32,522 nt of DNA, taken from positions 1 to 32,522 of the forward strand of contig NZ_LYXZ01000065.1 of assembly GCF_001676615.1 (NCBI RefSeq), written 5' to 3'. Position numbers and translations under genes: made by a program. Of this stretch, positions 24,518-32,426 are shown piece by piece. The stretch comes from Labrys sp. WJW. GTDB lineage: Bacteria; Pseudomonadota; Alphaproteobacteria; Rhizobiales; Labraceae. Each line of letters opens with the position of its first letter. Position 1 is the stretch's first letter. Under the pieces are notes generated by a model that saw only the letters and a list, made by a program, of their open reading frames with translations, was not told the DNA's origin and ran no database searches.

Positions 24518-25348
24518 ATGTCCTCCTCCAAAGTGTCCGCCACATCCAAAGGCACCGTGCTGATCACGGGTGCTTCCTCCGGCATCGGCGCCGTCTATGC
24601 CGACCGCCTCGCCCATCGCGGCTATGACCTGATCCTCGTCGCCCGCAGCGAGGACAAGCTCAAGGCCCTCGCAGACCGCCTCGGCAAGACGACCGGCCGC
24701 GAGGTCCGCACCCTCGCCGCCGACCTCAACGCCAGGGAAGGCCTCGCCGCTGTCGAGGCCGTGCTGAAAAGCGACAAGAGCATCACCGGGCTGGTCAACA
24801 ATGCCGGTTTCGGCAGCGCGGCGCCCTTGCTCCAGGCCTCGGTCGAGAAGATGGAGGACATGATCGGCCTCAACGTCACCGCACTCACGCGGCTGACCTA
24901 TGCCGCAGTCCCCGGCCTGGTCGAGCGCGGGGGCGGCACCATCGTCAACATCGCTTCCATCGTGGCGATCGCGCCGGAATTGCTGAACGGGGTCTATGGC
25001 GGCAGCAAGGCCTATGTGCTCGCCTTCAGCCAGAGCCTGCACCATGAACTCGCCGACAAGAACATCCGCGTCCAGGCCGTCCTGCCCGGCGCCACCGCCA
25101 CCGATTTCTGGAACGTCCTCGGCGTGCCCGTCGAGCAATTGCCGGAGAGCGTCGGCGTGATGTCGGCCGAGAACATGGTGGACGCCGCCCTCGCCGGCCT
25201 CGAGCAAGGTGAATTGGTCACCATCCCGGCCCTGCCTGACATCGCGGACTGGGCCAGCTTCGAGGCGGCCCGCAAGGCACTGTCGCCAAACCTCTCCCAT
25301 CCCCGGCCGGCCGCGCGCTATCGGGTCACGCAGGCCAGTGCGGCCTGA
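24518..25348 (+). CDS. Short-chain dehydrogenase/reductase (SDR)
   Basis: This 276-aa classical SDR has the cofactor motif TGASSGIG at residues 17-24, NNAG at 94-97, and the catalytic Ser147 (NIAS), Tyr160 and Lys164 (YGGSK). The VARSEDKL stretch after beta-2 suits NADP(H). The C-terminal region (TDFWNVLGVPVEQLPES) resembles uncharacterised SDRs often found beside AraC or TetR regulators and induced by electrophiles; the substrate is unknown. GGAGA lies about nine bases before the ATG. It is divergent from the GlxA-type regulator and converges on pnp. Confidence 0.92.
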   Translation: MSSSKVSATSKGTVLITGASSGIGAVYADRLAHRGYDLILVARSEDKLKALADRLGKTTGREVRTLAADLNAREGLAAVEAVLKSDKSITGLVNNAGFGSAAPLLQASVEKMEDMIGLNVTALTRLTYAAVPGLVERGGGTIVNIASIVAIAPELLNGVYGGSKAYVLAFSQSLHHELADKNIRVQAVLPGATATDFWNVLGVPVEQLPESVGVMSAENMVDAALAGLEQGELVTIPALPDIADWASFEAARKALSPNLSHPRPAARYRVTQASAA

Positions 25349-25387
25349 TAGCGCCGTAGAGAGTCGTCATCAGACAACAAAAAACAA

Positions 25388-25414
25388 AAAGGGCGGCCCG
25401 CCGGGCCGCCCTTT
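25388..25414 (-). terminator. Intrinsic terminator of pnp
   Basis: AAAGGGCGGCC and its complement form a GC-rich stem over 25388-25414 with a short loop. On the minus strand it is followed by TTTTTGTTTTTTGTTG, an ideal U-tract. It lies 27 bases after the pnp stop. Confidence 0.9.
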
Positions 25415-25440
25415 CCAATTCGCTGGCGTGAAATCCCGCC

Positions 25441-27588
25441 TTACTCGGCAGCGGCTTCGCCGTCGGCCTTGGCCTTCTTCTCCAGGTCTTCGCCGGTGGC
25501 CTGGTCGACGGCCTTCATCGACAGGCGCACCTTGCCGCGCTCGTCGAAGCCGAGCAGCTTGACCTTGACCTTGTCGCCTTCCTTGACCACGTCGGTGACC
25601 TTGTTCACGCGGTTCGCAGCCAGCTGCGAGATGTGAACCAGGCCGTCCTTGGCGCCGAAGAAGTTGACGAAGGCGCCGAAATCGGTGGTCTTGACCACGG
25701 TGCCGTCATAGATCGCATTGAGCTCGGGCTCGGAAGCGATCGACTTGATCCAGTTGATCGCGGCCTTGATCGCCGTACCCGAAGCCGAGGCGACCTTGAT
25801 GGTGCCATCGTCCTGGATGTCGACCTTGGCACCGGTCTTCTCGACGATCTCGCGGATGACCTTGCCGCCCGAACCGATCACTTCGCGGATCTTGTCGACC
25901 GGAATGGTGATCACTTCGATACGCGGGGCATGCTCGCCGAGCTCGGCGCGGGCGCCGGACAGGGCCTTGGCCATCTCGCCGAGGATGTGGAGGCGGCCGC
26001 CCTTGGCCTGCTCCAGAGCAACCTTCATGATCTCTTCGGTGATGCCGGCGATCTTGATGTCCATCTGAAGCGAGGTAATGCCGCCTTCGGTGCCGGCCAC
26101 CTTGAAGTCCATGTCGCCGAGATGGTCCTCGTCACCCAGAATGTCGGAGAGCACGGCAAAGCGCTCGCCTTCCAGGATCAGGCCCATGGCGATACCGGCG
26201 ACCGGAGCGCGCAGCGGCACGCCGGCATCCATCAGCGCCAGCGAGGTGCCGCAGACGGTGGCCATCGAGGACGAGCCGTTGGACTCGGTGATCTCGGAGA
26301 CGACGCGGATGGTGTAGGGGAACTCGTGCTGCGGGGGCAGCATCGGGTGGACGGCGCGCCAGGCCAGCTTGCCATGGCCGATCTCGCGGCGGCCGGGCGA
26401 ACCCATGCGGCCGGTCTCGCCGACCGAATAGGGCGGGAAGTTGTAATGCAGCATGAAGCGCTGCTTGTAGGTGCCTTCCAGGCTGTCGACGAACTGCTCG
26501 TCGTCGCCGGTGCCCAGCGTGGCCACGGCCAGGGCCTGCGTCTCGCCGCGGGTGAACAGGGCCGAGCCATGGGTGCGCGGCAGGATGCCGGCTTCGGCAA
26601 CGATGGCGCGGACCGTCTTGACGTCACGGCCGTCGATGCGGGTGCCGGTGTCGAGGATGTTCCAGCGCACGACCTTGGCCTGCAGCTCCTTGAACACCTC
26701 GGCGATTTCCTGCTTGGTGTAGGCAGGATTCTCGACGCCTTCCGGCAGGAAGTGCGCGACGACCTTGGCCTTGGCGGCATCCACGGCCGCATAGCGCTGC
26801 TGCTTGGCGGTGATCGCATAGGCGGCGCGCAGATCGGCCTCGACCACGCCGAGCATGGCCTTCTCCAGCTCGGAACGATCGGCCGGCTGGAAGTCGCGCG
26901 GCTCCTTGGCGGCCTTCTCGGCCAGGCGGATGATCGCCTCGATCACCGGCTGGAAGCCCTTGTGGCCGAGCATCACGGCCTCGAGCATGGTCTGCTCGGA
27001 GAGTTCCTTGGCTTCCGACTCGACCATCAGCACGGCGTCGGCAGTGCCGGCGACCACGAGCTCGAGCGAGGATTCCTTCATCTCGTCGATGGTCGGGTTG
27101 AGCTTCAGCGCACCGTCGACATAACCGACGCTGGCGGCACCGACCGGGCCCATGAAGGGCACGCCCGACAGCGTCAGGGCAGCGGAAGCGGCAACCATCG
27201 ACAGCACGTCGGTGTCGTTGATCAGGTCATGCGACAGCACGGTGACGACGACCTGGGTGTCGTTGCGATAGCCGTCGACGAAAAGCGGGCGGATCGGGCG
27301 GTCGATCAGGCGGGAGATCAGCGTCTCGCGCTCGGAGGGACGGCCCTCACGCTTGAAATAGCCGCCGGGGATGCGGCCGGCCGCGAAGGCCTTTTCCTGG
27401 TAGTTGACGGTGAGCGGGAAGAAGTCGACGCCGGCCTTCGGCTCCTTGGCCGAAACCACCGTGGCCAGCACGGTCGAGTCGCCATAGGAAGCGAGCACGG
27501 CGCCATCGGCCTGGCGGGCGATCTTGCCGGTTTCGAGGGTCAGCTTGCGGCCGGCCCATTCCAGCTCTTCGCGATAAATTGTGAACAT
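25441..27588 (-). CDS. pnp: Polynucleotide phosphorylase
   Basis: PNPase degrades RNA 3' to 5' by phosphorolysis and is a core of the degradosome. The 715-aa product has two RNase PH-like domains (N-terminal MFTIYREELEWAGRKLTLET; second with GTGDDEQFVDSLEG and SLALMDAGVPL), a KH domain (from about 558, with VIGSGGKVIREI) and an S1 domain (about 625-692, DGTVVKTTDFGAFVNFFG, GLVHISQLA). The short acidic tail is ordinary. ATG 27588 gives the family N-terminus. It follows rpsO by 254 bp, the spacer holding a large hairpin at 27662-27735 that may serve in RNase III-type autoregulation as in enterobacteria (inference). Confidence 0.97.
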   Translation of the reverse strand: MFTIYREELEWAGRKLTLETGKIARQADGAVLASYGDSTVLATVVSAKEPKAGVDFFPLTVNYQEKAFAAGRIPGGYFKREGRPSERETLISRLIDRPIRPLFVDGYRNDTQVVVTVLSHDLINDTDVLSMVAASAALTLSGVPFMGPVGAASVGYVDGALKLNPTIDEMKESSLELVVAGTADAVLMVESEAKELSEQTMLEAVMLGHKGFQPVIEAIIRLAEKAAKEPRDFQPADRSELEKAMLGVVEADLRAAYAITAKQQRYAAVDAAKAKVVAHFLPEGVENPAYTKQEIAEVFKELQAKVVRWNILDTGTRIDGRDVKTVRAIVAEAGILPRTHGSALFTRGETQALAVATLGTGDDEQFVDSLEGTYKQRFMLHYNFPPYSVGETGRMGSPGRREIGHGKLAWRAVHPMLPPQHEFPYTIRVVSEITESNGSSSMATVCGTSLALMDAGVPLRAPVAGIAMGLILEGERFAVLSDILGDEDHLGDMDFKVAGTEGGITSLQMDIKIAGITEEIMKVALEQAKGGRLHILGEMAKALSGARAELGEHAPRIEVITIPVDKIREVIGSGGKVIREIVEKTGAKVDIQDDGTIKVASASGTAIKAAINWIKSIASEPELNAIYDGTVVKTTDFGAFVNFFGAKDGLVHISQLAANRVNKVTDVVKEGDKVKVKLLGFDERGKVRLSMKAVDQATGEDLEKKAKADGEAAAE

Positions 27589-27661
27589 TAAGGATCAATC
27601 CTACTCTTGTGGATCGACCGGACGAGGCAGGGCGTCGACCAATGGCGCCTGAAACAAAAGC

Positions 27662-27735
27662 GGCCATCGCAAGATGGCGGGAAGCATCCTGACGTTCAAC
27701 GCCCGAGGGGTGCTTCCTGCGATCCTGCCATGGCC
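27662..27735 (-). promoter_or_regulatory. Long hairpin in the rpsO-pnp spacer (candidate pnp leader)
   Basis: Positions 27662-27689 and 27708-27735 are 28-base inverted segments matching at 23 positions, with one more pair possible as G-U in the minus-strand RNA and an 18-base loop. It starts about 74 bases upstream of the pnp start codon. In E. coli the pnp leader folds into a stem cut by RNase III and then used by PNPase to repress itself; position and size here are comparable, but sequence homology is not implied. Confidence 0.6.
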
Positions 27736-27804
27736 TGCTGCCTATCCGGTCTGTGGGCTTTCGCGCCGGCCCCATGCCGCCGCGTCCCGGTCTTGAAATG
27801 GAAC

Positions 27805-27833
27805 AGCCCGAAAGGCATGGAGCCTTCCGGGCT
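27805..27833 (-). terminator. Possible partial terminator after rpsO
   Basis: On the minus strand AGCCCGGAAGGC pairs with GCCTTTCGGGCT (27833-27822 with 27816-27805, one mismatch) around a short loop, ten bases after the rpsO stop. The following GTTCCATTTC is only moderately U-rich, so partial readthrough into pnp is expected. Confidence 0.6.
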
Positions 27834-27842
27834 TGATCAGTC

Positions 27843-28112
27843 TTAGCGGCGGATGCCGAGACGAGCGATGATCGACTTGTAGCGCTCTTCGTCGCGCGAC
27901 TTGATGTAGTCGAGCAGCGAGCGGCGCAGGGCCACCATCTTGAGAAGGCCACGACGGGAGTGGTTGTCCTTCACATGCGACTTGAAATGGCCGGTGAGAT
28001 TGGTAATGCGCTCGGTGAGGATCGCGATCTGGACTTCCGAGGAACCGGTATCACCGGCCTTGGCGCCATATTCCTTGATGAGCGCGGTCTTGCGCTCTTG
28101 GCTGATCGACAT
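27843..28112 (-). CDS. rpsO: 30S ribosomal protein S15
   Basis: S15 is a primary 16S rRNA binder. The 89-aa product is standard: MSISQERKTALIKEYGAKAG, DTGSSEVQIAILTERI, LTGHFKSHVKDNHSRRGLL and RRSLLDYIKSRDEERY. AGGA lies eight bases before the ATG. pnp follows on the same strand. The usual upstream gene truB is missing: the region upstream holds a type C repeat and a divergent histidine kinase gene. A leader structure for S15 autoregulation was not resolved by eye. Confidence 0.97.
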   Translation of the reverse strand: MSISQERKTALIKEYGAKAGDTGSSEVQIAILTERITNLTGHFKSHVKDNHSRRGLLKMVALRRSLLDYIKSRDEERYKSIIARLGIRR

Positions 28113-28366
28113 CGGGTCGTCCTTTCATGAAGCATCGCCGCGCGGAGCGCGCGATTGCCGATACCGTCTTGCGACGAAGGGGCCATCTGGCCAGGATCGC
28201 CGTCCACCAAGGCCCGGCCGGGATGTCGTCCAGCGGGGTCGGCGGGGGCGGGCAAAAACCAGCGCATGAGCGCCGGGATGCGGCCCTATAGTCGAAGCGT
28301 GGCCAAAAAGCCAGAAAAAAGCAAGCGCCGGTGAAACGCCGTTCGCTTGAGGAGACACCGCTCCGA

Positions 28367-28459
28367 TTTGTCATAGCCGGGCTTGACCCGGCTATCCAGT
28401 CCCCCCGACGCAATCGAGCAAGAGGCTGGATTGCCGGGCCAAGCCCGGCAATGACAAAG
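28367..28459. repeat. Rhizobial palindromic repeat, type C, copy 2
   Basis: The element starts TTTGTCATAGCCGGGCTTGA and ends CCAAGCCCGGCAATGACAAA, with the same nested stems as the copy at 3897-3994. It lies in the 428-bp divergent gap between rpsO and the histidine kinase. Within 28113-28366 I see no gene; the rpsO promoter should be there. Positions 28460-28540 precede the kinase start. Confidence 0.88.
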
Positions 28460-28540
28460 GTCGTGCCAAATCCAAGACACCGCAAGTGCACCGCATCAAG
28501 CCCACTGGCGACGCTCCCTAAATTCCGTTAAGGCAAAGGC

Positions 28541-29986
28541 GTGCCCCGTTCCACCACCACCAGCCCCCCGCCCGGCAACAGGCCCGGCCGCTTCGGACTG
28601 TCGGCCCGCCTGCTCGTCCTCACCATCCTGTTCGGCCTGCTGGCCGAGGTGCTGGTCTACCTGCCGGTGGTGGCGAACTATCGGCGCAATTGGCTTTCCA
28701 ACCGCATCGCTTCCGCCATCACCGCCGCGCTGGTGCTGGAAGCAGCGCCCGACGGCATGGTTTCCGATGATCTCGCCCGGCAGATCCTTGCCTCGGTCGG
28801 CGCCAAGATGGTGGCGTTGAAGACCGACGACAGCAAGCGGCTGCTCGCTTCCTCCGACATGCCGCCCACCGTGGCCATCGCCACAGATCTGCGCAGCCTC
28901 ACGGCGATGGAGGCGATCGGCGACGCGCTCGATACGCTGCTGGCGCCCAAGGGACGCTTCATCCGCGTCGTCGGCGATGCGCCCATGCACGGGCAATATG
29001 TCGAGATCGTCGTCGACGAGACGCCGCTCCAGCAGGGCATGTACGATTTCGCCCGGCGCTGGCTCGTGATCACGCTCGCCATTTCCACCATTACCGCCGG
29101 CCTGATCTATCTCACCCTCAGCTTGTTCATCGTGCGCCCGATGCGCCGGCTCACCGGCGCCATGATGCGTTTTGCCGCCGATCCCGAGGATGAAGCCGGC
29201 GTGATCCGCACGTCCGGCCGCAGCGACGAAATCGGCATGGCGGAACGCGAATTCGCCGCCATGCAGCGCCAGCTCCACGGCATGCTGCAGCAAAAGAGCC
29301 GCCTGGCGGCGCTGGGCCTGGCCGTGTCCAAGATCAATCACGACCTGCGCAACATGCTGGCGGCCGCGCAGCTCTTTTCCGACCGCCTGACCGAGACCGA
29401 CGATCCCATCGTGCAGCGCCTGGCGCCGAAACTGATCCAGACCATCGGCCGGGCCATCGCGTTCTGCCAGTCGACGCTGTCCTATGGGCTCGCCTCCGAA
29501 CCACTGCCCACGCGACGGCGGATCGCCCTCGCCCCCATCGTCGCCGATACGCGCCAGTTGCTCGGCCTCGGCGAGGCGAACGATCGGCTGACATGGGTGG
29601 AGACGCTCGAGCCCGACCTCCAGATCGATGCCGACGCCGATCAGCTCTCACGCGTTCTGCTCAATCTGTGCCGCAATGCCGTGCAGGCCCTGGACGGCCA
29701 TGTCGCACCCGACGCCTCGCCGAACCGGATCGAGATCGGCGGGCGGCGGAACGGTGCCGTCGTGACCATCGACGTGGCGGACAATGGTCCGGGCGTCTCG
29801 GTGAAGGCCGGCCAGAAGCTGTTCGAGGCCTTTTCGGGCTCGACCCGCCCCGGCGGCTCCGGCCTCGGCCTCGCGATCGCCGCCGAACTCGTACGCGCCC
29901 ATGGCGGCACGCTCTCTCTGCTCGAGCAGACGGCGGACCGAGGCGGCGCGACGTTCCGGATCACCATTCCCGACCGCCCGGCTTGA
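28541..29986 (+). CDS. Orphan sensor histidine kinase with HAMP domain
   Basis: This 481-aa membrane sensor has transmembrane segments at about 21-43 and 174-198 enclosing a periplasmic domain of about 130 residues. A HAMP linker follows (about 199-250, VRPMRRLTGAMMRF), then a DHp-like helix with KINHDLRNMLAA (His267) and an ATPase domain with N box LLNLCRNAVQAL (373-384), G1 DNGPG (414-418) and G2 GGSGLGLA (438-445). The H-box form, INHDLRNML, marks the HPK4-like subgroup. The start is GTG 28541 with AAGG seven bases upstream. No response regulator is adjacent, so the partner must be elsewhere. The signal is unknown. Confidence 0.9.
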   Translation: MPRSTTTSPPPGNRPGRFGLSARLLVLTILFGLLAEVLVYLPVVANYRRNWLSNRIASAITAALVLEAAPDGMVSDDLARQILASVGAKMVALKTDDSKRLLASSDMPPTVAIATDLRSLTAMEAIGDALDTLLAPKGRFIRVVGDAPMHGQYVEIVVDETPLQQGMYDFARRWLVITLAISTITAGLIYLTLSLFIVRPMRRLTGAMMRFAADPEDEAGVIRTSGRSDEIGMAEREFAAMQRQLHGMLQQKSRLAALGLAVSKINHDLRNMLAAAQLFSDRLTETDDPIVQRLAPKLIQTIGRAIAFCQSTLSYGLASEPLPTRRRIALAPIVADTRQLLGLGEANDRLTWVETLEPDLQIDADADQLSRVLLNLCRNAVQALDGHVAPDASPNRIEIGGRRNGAVVTIDVADNGPGVSVKAGQKLFEAFSGSTRPGGSGLGLAIAAELVRAHGGTLSLLEQTADRGGATFRITIPDRPA

Positions 29987-30029
29987 AGCATCGGCAACGC
30001 GCCGGCAAGGACGATCGCGACGCGGCGCG

Positions 30030-30133
30030 CTAGAGCAAAGTGCGATTTGGCGGAATCGCCAGGAATCGCAAAGACGCGCCGAAGCAAAGAGTTGGAGCAA
30101 AACGGCGTTTCGTCCAGACGCGCTTTGCTCTAG
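30030..30133 (-). repeat. Dispersed repeat, type B, copy 3, inverted orientation
   Basis: Read on the minus strand it starts CTAGAGCAAAGCGCGTCTGG and contains CCAACTCTTTGCTTCGGCGC and TTTGCGATTCCTGG, the same block order as the copies at 8197 and 30872. It is the most diverged of the clear copies and its ends (CTAGAGCAAAG and CTTTGCTCTAG) form an inverted repeat. It lies between the kinase and methyltransferase genes. Confidence 0.8.
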
Positions 30134-30222
30134 AGTCGTGACGGTCCCGTGTCGGGACGATGGCATTGGCGTGACGCCGGGGAGCTGGTCGCGCGCGACC
30201 GGAACCCCAATCGAGCAAATTC

Positions 30223-30876
30223 ATGAACAATATCAAGGACAGCGGCAATGTCGGCACTCCCGTCGACATCAATGCCGTGCAGACCATACGCCGGATCGTG
30301 CTCGGCCTCCTGGGCGTACTCGGCTTCGTGGTGCTGCTGTTCACCGACTCCCTGTGGCAGGACGAGGCCGGCCACGGTTTCCACGAGACCATCGAAAGCG
30401 TCGGGCTGGTGCTGATCGTGGTGGCCATCGTCGGACGCACCTGGTGCTCCCTCTATATCGGCGGACGCAAGAAGCAGCTGATCGTCGAGGACGGTCCCTA
30501 TTCGATCTGCCGCAATCCGCTCTATGTCTTCTCCTTCATCGGTGCCGCCGGCGCCGGGGCCCAGTTCGGCACGGTCACCACCGCGGCATTGGTCTTCACC
30601 ATCACGGTGGTGATCTTCACCATCGTGACGCACAAGGAGGAGCAGTTCCTCCACGACAAGTTCGGCGCGGTCTATGACGCCTATTGCGCCCGCGTCCCGC
30701 GTTTCCTGCCGAATTTCGCGCTCTGGCGTTCGGTGCCGACGCTGGAGATCCAGACCTCGCTGGTGACGCGCACCTTCCTCGACGCCTGCCTGTTCCTGGC
30801 CGCCTTTCCGGTAGCCGAACTGGTCGAACTGCTGCAGAACCAGGGCTATCTGCCGATCTACCTGCTGGTGCCCTAG
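30223..30876 (+). CDS. Isoprenylcysteine carboxyl methyltransferase-like membrane protein
   Basis: The 217-aa product has about five hydrophobic segments (near 24-42, 58-72, 103-135 as a pair, and 172-190). The ICMT/PEMT-family SAM-binding pattern is GPYSICRNPLY (91-101), HKEEQFL (137-143) and FGAVYDAYCARVPRFLP (147-163). Bacterial members of this family methylate unknown lipids or small molecules; prenylcysteine itself is unlikely in bacteria. The ATG at 30223 has only a weak ribosome-binding site. The TAG stop is part of the type B repeat that begins at 30872, so the last codons abut the repeat edge. It has no obvious partner genes. Confidence 0.85.
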   Translation: MNNIKDSGNVGTPVDINAVQTIRRIVLGLLGVLGFVVLLFTDSLWQDEAGHGFHETIESVGLVLIVVAIVGRTWCSLYIGGRKKQLIVEDGPYSICRNPLYVFSFIGAAGAGAQFGTVTTAALVFTITVVIFTIVTHKEEQFLHDKFGAVYDAYCARVPRFLPNFALWRSVPTLEIQTSLVTRTFLDACLFLAAFPVAELVELLQNQGYLPIYLLVP

Positions 30877-30980
30877 GGCAAAACGCGTTCAAGTATAAAC
30901 GCTTATTTTCTCTAACTCTTTGTTCAGACGCGTCTTTGCGATTCGAAGTGATTCCATCAAATCGCAAAACGCTTTAGGGC
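30872..30980 (+). repeat. Dispersed repeat, type B, copy 4
   Basis: This copy starts CCTAGGGCAAAACGCGTTCA and ends AAATCGCAAAACGCTTTAGG. It is very close to copy 1 in the second half (ACGCGTCTTTGCGATTCGAA). The upstream gene's stop codon is the TAG in its first bases. Confidence 0.9.
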
Positions 30981-31132
30981 GCGTCGCATTTGGAGAATGA
31001 AATGCCTGGGAGAGGGCACTGCCGGGAGAGAGCCCCCTGTGATGCCTGCATTCCCAGGAAAGCGTTGCACAGGCACCAACTCCTGCGATATCGCTGGAAT
31101 TTGGCGGCTGCCGGACGGTCCGGTCCTCCCCA
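30981..31132. other. Unassigned spacer between two type B repeats
   Basis: These 152 bp lie between direct repeat copies 4 and 5. They contain CCTGGGA (31005-31011) and TCCCAGG (31052-31058) as a possible stem, and CCGGAC-G-GTCCGG at 31111-31123. No coding potential or known RNA was recognised. The tsaB promoter may lie here. Confidence 0.45.
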
Positions 31133-31234
31133 GGAGCAAGGTGCGTTTAAACGGAAGCGCTCTTTTGCTCTCGCTCCTCGTTCGAATGCGTCGTTGCGAT
31201 TCCCGGTATCCACCAAATCGTAATGCGCCATAGG
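31133..31234 (+). repeat. Dispersed repeat, type B, copy 5, upstream of tsaB
   Basis: This diverged copy reads GGAGCAAGGTGCGTTTAAAC through TTTTGCTCTCGCTCCTCGTT and GCGTCGTTGCGATTCC to AAATCGTAATGCGCCATAGG. The block order and orientation match copy 4. Its end is nine bases before the tsaB ATG, so it forms the tsaB ribosome-binding region. Confidence 0.78.
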
Positions 31235-31242
31235 TGTTTTCC

Positions 31243-31920
31243 ATGCGTATCCTGGCCATCGACACAGCCCTCGAAGCCTGCTCGGCCAGCGTGTTCGATT
31301 CCGACGACGGCGCCATCGTCTCGCAGACATTGCCGATGGCGCGCGGCCAGGCCGAGGCGCTGATCCCGCTGGTGCGCGATGTCGTCGAGCGGTCGGGCGG
31401 GTTTTCCCTGATCGACCGGGTCGCCACCACGGTCGGGCCGGGCTCCTTCACCGGGCTGCGCGTCGCCATCTCGGCCGCGCGGGCCTTCGCCTTGTCGCTG
31501 CGCGTGCCCTGCGTCGGCATCTCCACCCTGGCGGCGATCGCCGCGCCCCATATCGATGAGAATGACGGCCAGCATGTCGCCGTCGCCATCGATGCGCGCC
31601 ATGGCCATGTCTATTTCGAACTCTTCTCCAATCGCGGCCGCAGCATCGTCGAGGCCGGCTGCATCCCCTTGCGCGAGGCCGCGCGCGTGCTCGGCCCGGC
31701 GACGGTGAAGATGGCCGGGCCGGCCGCCCCGCTGCTGTTCGAGGAAGCCAAGGCCGCCGGTACGGCCGGCCAGATCGTCGATGCCAGCCCGGCGCCGGAT
31801 ATCGACTGGGTGGCCAGGCTCGGCCTGCTCGCCGACCCCGCCGACTCGCCGCCCAGGCCGACCTACCTCAAGCCAGCCGACGCGACGCCGCAGCAGAACG
31901 GCCAGATCGCGCGGCAGTGA
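31243..31920 (+). CDS. tsaB: tRNA threonylcarbamoyladenosine biosynthesis protein TsaB
   Basis: TsaB is the ASKHA-fold partner of TsaD and TsaE in making t6A at position 37 of ANN-decoding tRNAs. The 225-aa product has the N-terminal MRILAIDTALEACSASV and the signature GPGSFTGLRVAIS at 65-77. The ATG at 31243 is chosen for the family N-terminus; a GTG at 31234 would add three residues. The ribosome-binding site (AGG about nine bases upstream) is weak and lies in a repeat edge. rimI follows ten bases later, a gene order common in alphaproteobacteria. TsaD is not in the window. Confidence 0.93.
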   Translation: MRILAIDTALEACSASVFDSDDGAIVSQTLPMARGQAEALIPLVRDVVERSGGFSLIDRVATTVGPGSFTGLRVAISAARAFALSLRVPCVGISTLAAIAAPHIDENDGQHVAVAIDARHGHVYFELFSNRGRSIVEAGCIPLREAARVLGPATVKMAGPAAPLLFEEAKAAGTAGQIVDASPAPDIDWVARLGLLADPADSPPRPTYLKPADATPQQNGQIARQ

Positions 31921-31930
31921 GGAGGCGGCG

Positions 31931-32410
31931 ATGAGCTGGTTCGGCCGCAAACAGCCTCCCGTCGTCACCGATGCCAGGGCCGGCGATGCAGCGGGCCTTG
32001 CCGCCATCCATGCCTCGGGTTTCGAGCGCGGCTGGGATGCGCATGAGTTCGAGCGCATGCTGGCCGATCGCCTGACGATTGCCCATCTCGCCCGCCCGGG
32101 CGGCAAGGGCACCCCGACCGGCTTTGCCCTGTCGCGCCTGGTGGTTGATGAGGCCGAGATCCTTACCGTCGCCGTCGCGCCGTCCTCGCGCCGCGCGGGA
32201 CTGGCGACCCTGTTGCTGCAGCACCATCTCGGCCGGCTCGCGGCGGCAGGCGCACACAAGGTCTTCCTCGAGGTCGCCGAAGACAATGTCGCGGCTCTTC
32301 GCCTCTACCAGCGCCACGGCTTCAACGAAATCGCCAGGCGGCAGGCCTATTATGCCCGAGCCAAGGGACCGCCGGCGACGGCTGTTATCATGGAGCGGGC
32401 GTTGAGATGA
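31931..32410 (+). CDS. rimI: Ribosomal protein S18-alanine N-acetyltransferase (RimI-like)
   Basis: The 159-aa GNAT acetyltransferase has the acetyl-CoA loop VAPSSRRAGLATLLL (motif A) and EVAEDNVAALRLYQRHGF (motif B), the latter strongly typical of RimI. RimI acetylates the N-terminal alanine of ribosomal protein S18 and may act on other proteins. The ATG at 31931 has GGAGG five bases upstream, overlapping the end of tsaB, ten bases after the tsaB stop, so the pair is an operon. The start is more than fifty codons inside a longer open frame that overlaps tsaB. Assignment as RimI rather than another GNAT rests on the motif and the tsaB linkage. Confidence 0.9.
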   Translation: MSWFGRKQPPVVTDARAGDAAGLAAIHASGFERGWDAHEFERMLADRLTIAHLARPGGKGTPTGFALSRLVVDEAEILTVAVAPSSRRAGLATLLLQHHLGRLAAAGAHKVFLEVAEDNVAALRLYQRHGFNEIARRQAYYARAKGPPATAVIMERALR

Positions 32411-32426
32411 TCCCGTATGCGCGGCT

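Noticed and set aside
25633..27591. Long plus-strand open frame opposite pnp
   Set aside because: It is antisense to an unambiguous PNPase gene and has a His/Asp/Gly-rich composition typical of reverse-complement shadows.
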